A DNA stretch of 5,232 nucleotides. Source: an uncultured Eubacterium sp. GTDB lineage: Bacteria; Bacillota; Clostridia; Peptostreptococcales; Anaerovoracaceae. The stretch lies in assembly GCA_947367725.1 (NCBI GenBank), contig CANBFZ010000159.1, positions 1 through 5,232 on the forward strand. Direction: 5' to 3'. Of the stretch, positions 1-4,156 are shown piece by piece (position 1 is the stretch's first letter; each line of letters opens with the position of its first letter). A program made the translations under genes and the position numbers. The notes beneath the pieces were generated by a model. That model was not told the origin of the DNA, made no database searches, and saw only the letters and a list, made by a program, of their open reading frames with translations.

Positions 1-2
1 TC

Positions 3-20
3 CATGCGCACGTGCGCATG
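3..20. repeat. Perfect 18-bp palindrome
   Basis: The 18 bases CATGCGCACGTGCGCATG are their own exact reverse complement, with a CACGTG core. There is no loop and no T-run after it, so it is not a normal terminator. It could be a protein binding site or the end of a structured element that starts before the window. The palindrome is seen directly; any role is unknown. Confidence 0.6.
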
Positions 21-34
21 ACGGCTATCGCCGC

Positions 35-54
35 CGCAGTGTAGTCACACTGCG
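35..54. repeat. Hairpin, 8-bp perfect stem with 4-base loop
   Basis: Positions 35-42 (CGCAGTGT) pair exactly with 47-54 (ACACTGCG) around loop AGTC. No T-tract follows, so termination is doubtful. It lies immediately before the extended -10 at 59-67 and covers the place where a -35 box would sit, so an operator or activator site is possible. That role is inference. Confidence 0.6.
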
Positions 55-58
55 ATTG

Positions 59-67
59 TGGTATAAT
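59..67 (+). promoter_or_regulatory. Extended -10 promoter (TGGTATAAT)
   Basis: A perfect TATAAT at 62-67 is preceded by TG and one base (59-61), the extended -10 pattern, which can work without a good -35. No convincing -35 lies 16-18 bases upstream; that space is taken by the 35-54 hairpin. Transcription would start near 74, leaving a leader of about 160 bases before the ATG at 233. It would drive the signal-peptide protein gene. Confidence 0.55.
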
Positions 68-112
68 GAACGCAAATGATTATCTCGGCGTTGCCGTAAG
101 GAAGCGTTCATT
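65..112. repeat. 9-bp inverted repeat flanking a 30-base spacer
   Basis: Positions 65-73 (AATGAACGC) are the exact reverse complement of 104-112 (GCGTTCATT). The left arm overlaps the end of the extended -10 box, so it would be mostly untranscribed from that promoter. It therefore looks more like a DNA-level operator than an RNA hairpin, unless transcription enters from upstream. A small CGGC/GCCG hairpin (86-96) lies inside the spacer. Confidence 0.5.
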
Positions 113-116
113 GAAT

Positions 117-153
117 TGCGGCATTCGATTCTATGTTAAAAGGAATTGCCGCA
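117..153. repeat. 7-bp inverted repeat in leader
   Basis: TGCGGCA at 117-123 is the exact reverse complement of TGCCGCA at 147-153, separated by 23 bases. The right arm runs directly into a second TATAAT (155-160). The arms could form a leader hairpin in RNA or an operator for the second -10 box. Function unknown. Confidence 0.4.
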
Positions 154-154
154 G

Positions 155-160
155 TATAAT
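155..160 (+). promoter_or_regulatory. Possible second -10 box (TATAAT)
   Basis: A perfect TATAAT lies 73 bases before the chosen ATG at 233. The sequence 16-18 bases upstream has no good -35 and there is no TG extension, so it is weaker evidence than the box at 59-67. If used, the transcript would start near 167 and begin almost exactly with the 169-198 hairpin. Confidence 0.3.
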
Positions 161-168
161 AACCTCAC

Positions 169-198
169 GGCGTAAGCAGAATCAAAGATTCTGACGCC
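169..198 (+). promoter_or_regulatory. Strong leader hairpin upstream of the first gene
   Basis: GGCGT (169-173) pairs with ACGCC (194-198), and CAGAATC (177-183) pairs with GATTCTG (187-193) around an AAA loop. That gives 12 pairs with one three-base bulge (174-176). It ends 19 bases before the ribosome binding site and no T-run follows, so it is not a terminator. It could stabilise the 5' end or modulate translation. I do not recognise a riboswitch class in this leader. Confidence 0.55.
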
Positions 199-217
199 TG
201 GGAGAACATTGCATTGC

Positions 218-224
218 GAGAGGG
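218..224 (+). promoter_or_regulatory. Ribosome binding site fixing the start at 233
   Basis: GAGAGGG lies 8 bases before ATG 233. An in-frame TTG at 209 would give eight more residues but has only a poorly spaced GGGAG before it and would put charged residues ahead of the signal peptide. ATG 233 is therefore preferred. Confidence 0.7.
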
Positions 225-232
225 TTGCACGT

Positions 233-844
233 ATGAAGTTATTCAGAAAGTTGATTTGTCTGATTTTGACACTGATGTTAGTATTGCCAATATCGTGGGT
301 TTATGCTGATGAGACAGAAACATTGCATCCTTCAGACCCCGTGTCTGAAACAGAGATGGAACAGCCGCAGGAGGAAACACAAGCACCGGCAGCCGATTCC
401 ACGGCGCAGGACAATGCGGAAGTACAGCCGCAGGAAGAGGGCGATGATGCCGTCCAGGCACCAGCAGAGTCCCCAGAGGAGGAAACAGCCGCAGAGGAGA
501 TCGAACCGGAGGAAGAATTGATTCGCATTGATGATGAAGCGCTTCCGATGGCAGAATTTACAGGAGGCTGGGCGTTGGCTAATCTGATTTGCATGGTACT
601 TGCAGCACTTACAGGTCTGGCAGTTCTTTTTAGAAAACAGGATGGTCGGGAAAGTCATATTTCATGGACCAAAGCATTAGGCAGTGTTGTTGCGATCTGT
701 GCTGCTGCTGTGTTCTTGCTGACGGGAGACTTCACGATGCCGATGGTTTATACAGATGCATTTACGATGCCGATGGCGGCATTGGCATTGGTCAATGTGG
801 CAGTTTTACTATTTGACTTGAGAAGAGAAAGTCGCACGAATTGA
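233..844 (+). CDS. Secreted acidic-linker protein with C-terminal membrane anchor
   Basis: 203 residues; I cannot name a specific function. Residues 1-25 form a signal peptide: basic start MKLFRK, a hydrophobic core, and probable cleavage after VYA. Residues 26-102 are a low-complexity Glu/Pro/Ala/Gln linker with 29 Asp or Glu, no Lys and a single Arg (R98). The rest has three hydrophobic helices (about 113-133, 147-163, 180-196), starting with the IDDEALPMA...GGWALANL boundary and followed by an LTGDFTMPM segment. From memory, similar IxDExxPLA...WALxNL and LTEDMxxPM pieces end large surface proteins of Clostridia and Erysipelotrichia, where they act as a membrane anchor. Here nothing resembling an adhesin or enzyme domain sits between signal and anchor, so it is either a small membrane protein with an acidic outer tail or the stub of a larger surface protein. 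It has its own leader and terminator and is likely monocistronic. Reading frame: high confidence; function: unknown. Confidence 0.85.
   Translation: MKLFRKLICLILTLMLVLPISWVYADETETLHPSDPVSETEMEQPQEETQAPAADSTAQDNAEVQPQEEGDDAVQAPAESPEEETAAEEIEPEEELIRIDDEALPMAEFTGGWALANLICMVLAALTGLAVLFRKQDGRESHISWTKALGSVVAICAAAVFLLTGDFTMPMVYTDAFTMPMAALALVNVAVLLFDLRRESRTN
361..494 (+). repeat. Three copies of a 10-bp word in the linker
   Basis: ACAGCCGCAG occurs exactly at 361-370, 424-433 and 485-494; the first two extend to 12 identical bases. GGAGGAAACA also occurs twice, at 370-379 and 478-487. The first two copies are read in one frame (QPQE) and the third in another (TAA), so the similarity is at DNA level. 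This suggests growth of the linker by slippage or short duplications. Confidence 0.5.
731..776 (+). repeat. Direct repeat encoding FTMPM twice
   Basis: Bases 731-746 and 761-776 match at 15 of 16 positions, 30 bases apart and in frame. They give FTMPM at residues 167-171 and 177-181 of the anchor domain, around the loop into the last membrane helix. Confidence 0.6.
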
Positions 845-873
845 GTTTTACATGATTCATCATAATGAAAAGG

Positions 874-906
874 AAAAGGAAGATTGCAATCGCGATCTTC
901 TTTTTC
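874..906 (+). terminator. Rho-independent terminator after the anchor protein
   Basis: GAAGATTGC (879-887) pairs with GCGATCTTC (892-900) with one G-U pair and loop AATC, followed directly by TTTTT (901-905). The A-run upstream (874-877) can lengthen the stem by pairing with the T-run. It lies 34 bases past the stop codon and separates this gene from the LCP gene. Confidence 0.88.
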
Positions 907-941
907 GTATCTACCAATTTCTAAAAAATTCTTAAGAGCTA

Positions 942-970
942 TCGACAAATTTCGGCATACATAGTAAAAT
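942..970 (+). promoter_or_regulatory. Promoter of the LCP gene
   Basis: TCGACA (942-947) and TAAAAT (965-970) are separated by exactly 17 bases, each one mismatch from the sigma-A consensus. The start would be near 977, giving a leader of about 47 bases. A 5-bp dyad, ATAGT (961-965) with ACTAT (971-975), straddles the -10 box and could be a small operator, though it is short enough to be chance. Confidence 0.72.
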
Positions 971-1012
971 ACTATCGTTACAATTGGTGACAAATCACAT
1001 TAGAGATATAGC

Positions 1013-1017
1013 AGAGG
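1013..1017 (+). promoter_or_regulatory. Ribosome binding site fixing the LCP start at 1024
   Basis: AGAGG abuts an ATG at 1018 with no spacing, which is too close to work. The in-frame ATG at 1024 is 6 bases away and is the better start, removing two residues (Met-Gln). Confidence 0.65.
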
Positions 1018-1023
1018 ATGCAA

Positions 1024-2505
1024 ATGAGACAAGATAATGCGAAAAAGAAAAAAAGCGGCGCTGGATTCCGGATGTTTACCAAAGTATGGTCCATTCTCTA
1101 TGTACTCGTAACTGCGGCTTTTCTTGGATTTTTGGTCTATATGGACGTGCTGGCAACCAAGTATGTCTGCATGATCATCGGTGTAATCGCAGTGCTTTTG
1201 CTTTTAACCTTTCCGGCACTGTTTTTTAAGAACTTTAAGAACTCCCGGCGGGTCATTTCGCTGGTAATTTCAATCGCTTTAATCGGTGCCTATGGTGCAG
1301 GCATCGCATATATGAACGGTACCATTGACTTTTTCCATAAGATTACGACCGTCAAAGAACAGACGGAGCCATATTATGTGCTGGCAAAGGCGGGCAGCGC
1401 CTATGATGGGGCAGCATCCATTCAGGATAAGACGGTGCAGACGTTTTTGACCAACGAAATCAATTATTCAGAAGCGAAAAATATGCTGAAAGAAGAGGCA
1501 GCAGTTACCTATGAGATGATAGAAGATCTCAGTGCGCTGGCATCAGGAACCTTGGACGGCACTTACGAGTTGATTTTTATCAGTGAGGCGCACTATACCA
1601 CCATGTGCAGTGAAAACAGCAGTTTTAAAGAGGGTAGCAAAATTGTGCATACTGTGAAAGTCCCGATTGAAGCGGCCGATATTGCCAAAAGCGTCAATGT
1701 GACAGAAGATGCGTTCAATATTTATGTCAGCGGGCTAGATACGGAAGGCTCCATTGATGTGGTTTCTCGTTCTGATGTTAATATGATTGTTACAGTCAAT
1801 CCGAAAACCCACAAGGTGCTGTTGACTTCCATTCCAAGGGATTATTACCTGGAGCTGCCTGGCACAGATGGCGCAAAGGACAAGCTGACCCATACCGGTG
1901 TGCACGGCATCAAAGAGACGGTTGCCGCCATTGAAAAGCTGACAGGTTTGGATATGAACTATTATGTCAAAGTCAACTATACCACGGTGACGTCCCTGGT
2001 AGATGCCATTGGCGGAATTGATGTGGAATCAGATTATACTTTTGTGACCCACGGGATGGGCGTTTACTACGAATTTTATGAAGGCACCAACTATCTGGAT
2101 GGAGCAAGAGCGCTGGCGTTTGCAAGAGAGCGAAAATCGTTCAGCGATGGAGACTTGCAGAGAAATAAGAATCAGCAGAAAGTCTTGGAGGGTGTTTTGA
2201 AGAAAGCGCTTTCTAGTACCACGATTCTCACCAGATATACGACAATCCTCAATGCCATTGAGGACTGTGTTGAAATCAATATGGCGCAGGACGATATTCG
2301 CAGATTGATTAAGATGCAGACTGACGGTATGCCGTCGTGGGACATTGAAAAGCAGAGCATGATTGGCCAGTCCAGCAGCGAGGTCTGCTACTTGGACGGT
2401 ATGAATCTTTATGCATCTGTTGTACTGCAGGATCAGGAAAGCATCGTGTCAGCGGTTGACCGGATTATTGCAGTGATGGAAGACGGGAAAGAAGCAGAAT
2501 CGTAA
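1024..2505 (+). CDS. LytR-CpsA-Psr (LCP) family glycopolymer transferase, CpsA-like
   Basis: 493 residues. A Lys-rich cytoplasmic N-terminus (K7-K10) is followed by three membrane helices (about 21-40, 47-68, 77-97), the CpsA/Wzg-type layout rather than the single helix of TagT-like members. Residues about 100-225 form an extracellular accessory region. The LCP domain follows (about 230-395) with its expected conserved residues: SRSD with R249 and D251, IPRD with R272 and D273, K287 and H290 in KLTHTG, R368 and R370 in FARERK, D377 and R380 in SDGDLQR, and NQQ at 383-385. These Arg and Asp residues bind the polyprenyl-pyrophosphate and Mg2+ in characterised members. The family moves wall teichoic acid, capsule or other glycopolymers from the lipid carrier to peptidoglycan on the outer face of the membrane. 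No capsule or teichoic acid genes lie nearby in the window, so the polymer cannot be assigned. It has its own promoter. Family very secure; substrate unknown. Confidence 0.95.
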   Translation: MRQDNAKKKKSGAGFRMFTKVWSILYVLVTAAFLGFLVYMDVLATKYVCMIIGVIAVLLLLTFPALFFKNFKNSRRVISLVISIALIGAYGAGIAYMNGTIDFFHKITTVKEQTEPYYVLAKAGSAYDGAASIQDKTVQTFLTNEINYSEAKNMLKEEAAVTYEMIEDLSALASGTLDGTYELIFISEAHYTTMCSENSSFKEGSKIVHTVKVPIEAADIAKSVNVTEDAFNIYVSGLDTEGSIDVVSRSDVNMIVTVNPKTHKVLLTSIPRDYYLELPGTDGAKDKLTHTGVHGIKETVAAIEKLTGLDMNYYVKVNYTTVTSLVDAIGGIDVESDYTFVTHGMGVYYEFYEGTNYLDGARALAFARERKSFSDGDLQRNKNQQKVLEGVLKKALSSTTILTRYTTILNAIEDCVEINMAQDDIRRLIKMQTDGMPSWDIEKQSMIGQSSSEVCYLDGMNLYASVVLQDQESIVSAVDRIIAVMEDGKEAES

Positions 2506-2529
2506 ATCTTGGCTGGGTTCAGCGGCGGA

Positions 2530-2558
2530 TTAAACTTCATTTCCGCATATGCTACAAT
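2530..2558 (+). promoter_or_regulatory. Promoter inside the gap, extended -10
   Basis: TTAAAC (2530-2535) and TACAAT (2553-2558) are 17 bases apart, with TG one base before the -10 (2550-2551). No open frame with a ribosome binding site follows; the strong hairpin terminator begins about 45 bases after the predicted start. A transcript from here would be short and non-coding. Confidence 0.5.
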
Positions 2559-2564
2559 GTGTGT

Positions 2565-2640
2565 TTTTATGGGGATTTGAGAGAGACGCGTTTTTGGCTA
2601 GTTGAAAAAAGAGATGCCGCAGAGGCATCTCTTTCTGTTT
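2565..2640 (+). ncRNA. Candidate short RNA between promoter and terminator
   Basis: A start near 2565 and an end in or after the 2608-2634 hairpin predict an RNA of about 70-75 bases. The only ATG nearby (near 2570) gives a three-codon frame. No known RNA family is recognised. Alternatively this is just the 3' tail of the LCP transcript and the promoter is fortuitous. Confidence 0.25.
2605..2640. terminator. Bidirectional hairpin terminator, 11-bp stem
   Basis: AAAGAGATGCC (2608-2618) pairs perfectly with GGCATCTCTTT (2624-2634) around GCAGA. On the + strand the stem ends in TTT followed by CTGTTT; on the minus strand it ends in six Ts (2605-2610), a better U-tract. It can end the LCP transcript and also the convergent minus-strand redox operon, whose last stop is at 2920 and for which no nearer terminator is visible. 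Confidence 0.8.
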
Positions 2641-2649
2641 ATAATATAG

Positions 2650-2671
2650 AAATATCGTTTTTTCGATATTT
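2650..2671. repeat. A/T-rich hairpin with six-T loop
   Basis: AAATATCG (2650-2657) pairs exactly with CGATATTT (2664-2671) around TTTTTT. It sits between the terminator and the palindrome-rich block and may be the outer edge of that block. Role unknown. Confidence 0.45.
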
Positions 2672-2683
2672 TCGTATGTATCA

Positions 2684-2819
2684 ACACATGCTTCGCATGC
2701 TATTGTGCGTATTGCATTCGCTACGCTGTCCGTTTCGCCTAGTCGCTCGTTATACTTGCGGGGCAAAAAGGGAACAAAAGCACCTTGCGAAGCACTGCCC
2801 CGAAGCAGGTGACATGTGT
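2684..2819. repeat. Probable dispersed palindromic repeat element
   Basis: The block is bounded by 7-bp inverted ends, ACACATG (2684-2690) and CATGTGT (2813-2819). Inside are a CATGC/GCATG hairpin (2687-2699), GCGTA/TACGC (2707-2726), and a CGGGGCA/TGCCCCG stem (2759-2765 with 2796-2802) that extends by CTT/AAG after a one-base bulge. TGCTTCGCA (2689-2697) recurs exactly inverted at 2786-2794. G+C is visibly higher than in the flanks. From memory, very similar sequence, often mis-annotated as short hypothetical proteins on the minus strand, occurs many times in gut Clostridia; I could not check this. There is no transposase, so it would be a passive, MITE- or REP-like element or a structured RNA. 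Confidence 0.5.
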
Positions 2820-2919
2820 GCATAGAGATCTTTGATTCTGTAATATGAAAATTTCTTATATACAGGAAAGATAATATAAAGACTTTTTTCACACTCTCCA
2901 CTAAAATGCAGAACTTTTT

Positions 2920-3450
2920 TCATTCTTTTAAAATAACACCGCCGATCAGCAGATAGTAGTCGGGGACGGAAACACCGTCAGACCACTGGGCGGAGAAACC
3001 GAATTGATCTTCTACCAGTTTGACTGCCAGTATACCGATAGACTCCAGGCCGTAGCGCATGATGTCAGGATGTACGCAAGGAAGTCCTGAGAGACGGGCA
3101 CATTTTTTACAAGCAACGCATTCCTGCGCCGCCAGACCGTAACTGCCGGGAGACTTTTTTTCCAGTTCCAGCATTTCTGCGTCAAATCGTTTCTTTTCTG
3201 CGAACAGTCTGTTCTGCGCTTCTTCTGCGGTTGCGGCTGATGCACATGACACGCGATCCACGATCAGATGAAGCTGTGAAAATTCGTTCCAGAAGTCAGC
3301 CGGCGCAAAATCAAAATCTGGACAGGCCCAGGTTTTTTGATAGCCAGGGCACTGGCTACATTTGCTATGAGTTAGCGCAAAATCAAAATATTGCGCTAAA
3401 AGTTGCCCGATGGGTATGTACGCTTCAAATCGTTCAATATTATGCTTCAT
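2920..3450 (-). CDS. DUF2284 family Cys-rich metal-binding protein
   Basis: 176 residues, within the usual range of the family, which is described only as predicted metal-binding. Two Cys groups stand out: C31-x2-C34 with C43 in a CxxCPGY...WACPDF context near the N-terminus, and C111-x2-C114-x2-C117-x7-C125 followed by His-Pro (127-128), which resembles an iron-sulfur binding motif. C69 is a further Cys. No signal peptide or membrane helix is seen, so it is cytoplasmic. ATG 3450 has AAGGAAAG 8-15 bases upstream inside the preceding gene and overlaps that gene's last 11 bases, so the two are probably translationally coupled. The biochemical function of the family is not established; electron transfer or metal handling with its Cys-rich partner is inference. 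Confidence 0.88.
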   Translation of the reverse strand: MKHNIERFEAYIPIGQLLAQYFDFALTHSKCSQCPGYQKTWACPDFDFAPADFWNEFSQLHLIVDRVSCASAATAEEAQNRLFAEKKRFDAEMLELEKKSPGSYGLAAQECVACKKCARLSGLPCVHPDIMRYGLESIGILAVKLVEDQFGFSAQWSDGVSVPDYYLLIGGVILKE

Positions 3451-3973
3451 GTTTCAGCTTTCCTTCTACGATCATTCTTGCGATGATTTCTGCACAGAAT
3501 GCCACTGCAGTGGCGCAGTGGAATGTGCCGTTATGATCCATATATCCCTGGTCGCCTTCTGGGGTCTTCCAGTCATAAACAGCGCCCATCGTGTGAATCA
3601 TGACGTCTTTACAGAGTATGCCGCCGTATTCATTGCGGAACGTATCTGCAACTTCTCTGATCATCGCATGGCAGGCATTGTAGTCACCGCCAAGATCATC
3701 GATTGGACGTCCATAGCAGATGCTGATGGCCCATGCTGCTGCATTGAGAGCGCCGCAGGTGCCTTCCAGACAGCAGCCGCAGCCGCCTGCAATCCCAAAA
3801 CATGCTTTCAGCATATCTTCTGTAATGCCAAAGTCGGGAAATGCGGAATAAAGACCGTTCAGCATACTCTGGATGCAGTTGCCGTAGTCGGTTTCTGTCT
3901 GAATGCCGACATTCATTGCTTTTTTAATCAGTGCTTCTTTTTCTTCCTGTGGTAATTTTGTATAATCTTGCAT
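3440..3973 (-). CDS. C_GCAxxG_C_C family putative redox protein
   Basis: 177 residues. The core GGCGCCLEGTCGA (63-75) corresponds to the GCAxxG signature of this family, preceded by C33 and C58 and followed by C86, C101, C121, C153 and C160: eleven Cys in total, including C65, C67, C68 and C73. The conserved Cys spacing led the family to be called putative redox-active; the bound metal or cluster and the partner are not known for most members. Here the usual GCA reads GCC, so one extra Cys (C68) sits in the motif. There is no signal peptide; cytoplasmic. AGGAG (3982-3986) is 8 bases before ATG 3973. It is the first gene of a two-gene minus-strand operon with the DUF2284 gene (11-base overlap) and diverges from a flavoprotein disulfide reductase. 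Confidence 0.9.
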   Translation of the reverse strand: MQDYTKLPQEEKEALIKKAMNVGIQTETDYGNCIQSMLNGLYSAFPDFGITEDMLKACFGIAGGCGCCLEGTCGALNAAAWAISICYGRPIDDLGGDYNACHAMIREVADTFRNEYGGILCKDVMIHTMGAVYDWKTPEGDQGYMDHNGTFHCATAVAFCAEIIARMIVEGKLKHEA

Positions 3974-4017
3974 GATAATAACTCCTCTCAGTTTCCACTT
4001 TGTTGTACGTTAAAAAT

Positions 4018-4046
4018 ATTTTAGCTGATTCGTGAAAAAAAAACAA
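4018..4046 (-). promoter_or_regulatory. Probable promoter of the minus-strand redox operon
   Basis: Read on the minus strand, TTGTTT (4041-4046) and TAAAAT (4018-4023) are 17 bases apart. The -10 is one mismatch from consensus; the -35 is weak. The spacer contains most of a run of nine Ts (4035-4043). The leader would be about 35-40 bases to ATG 3973. Confidence 0.45.
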
Positions 4047-4076
4047 GACAGCAGCGGCTATGACAAGATAATCAGC
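4024..4076. repeat. Dyad in the divergent promoter region
   Basis: GCTGATT (4024-4030) is the exact reverse complement of AATCAGC (4070-4076). The left half lies directly against the minus-strand -10 box; the right half is just upstream of the + strand -35. A second small dyad, TCAAT-AA-ATTGA (4080-4091), overlaps that -35. These could be binding sites for a regulator controlling both sides; inference only. Confidence 0.35.
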
Positions 4077-4087
4077 AAATCAATAAA

Positions 4088-4116
4088 TTGAAATAGAGAT
4101 TTTGAAGTGATAGAAT
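4088..4116 (+). promoter_or_regulatory. Promoter of the flavoprotein gene, extended -10
   Basis: TTGAAA (4088-4093) and TAGAAT (4111-4116) are 17 bases apart, with TG plus one base before the -10 (4108-4110). Start would be near 4123, giving a leader of about 34 bases with a seven-T run (4130-4136) and AAAGGAG (4143-4149) ahead of ATG 4157. A TATAAT at 4120-4125 lacks a suitable -35 and is the less likely choice. Confidence 0.65.
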
Positions 4117-4156
4117 TACTATAATTAAGTTTTTTTATCTGGAAAGGAGAATTGAT

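Larger units (their letters stand above)
2506..2919. other. Intergenic region without a convincing gene
   Basis: These 414 bases separate the LCP gene from the minus-strand redox pair. They hold a promoter (2530-2558), a hairpin terminator (2605-2640), an A/T hairpin (2650-2671), a palindrome-rich block (2684-2819), and an imperfect hairpin around 2838-2865 (CTGTA with TACAG). A short direct repeat ACTTTTTTCA occurs at 2882-2891 and 2913-2922, the second copy covering the stop of the DUF2284 gene. Open frames here run straight through the terminator and the palindromic block and look non-coding. Confidence 0.7.

Noticed and set aside
3..54. Terminator of a gene upstream of the window
   Set aside because: Both dyads lack a following T-tract on either strand, so they do not look like rho-independent terminators.
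209..232. Upstream TTG start for the anchor protein
   Set aside because: Poor spacing to any Shine-Dalgarno and it would place charged residues before the signal peptide; ATG 233 has a well-placed GAGAGGG.
2559..2825. Plus-strand 88-codon frame starting with GTG
   Set aside because: The start abuts the -10 box, leaving no leader or ribosome binding site, and the frame crosses the terminator hairpin and the repeat.
2530..2901. Minus-strand open frame of 123 codons in the gap
   Set aside because: It reads through the palindromic block, the A/T hairpin and the terminator stem, lacks a clear ribosome binding site, and its composition follows the repeat. Automated annotation may call it a hypothetical protein, but it is better explained as non-coding repeat DNA.
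3410..3955. Plus-strand 181-codon frame opposite the C_GCAxxG gene
   Set aside because: It is antisense to a well-supported family member and gives a Cys/Ala-rich translation typical of a shadow frame, with no ribosome binding site.
4035..4043. Run of nine A as a terminator tail on the minus strand
   Set aside because: No stable hairpin precedes it on the minus strand; it fits better as the spacer of the minus-strand promoter.
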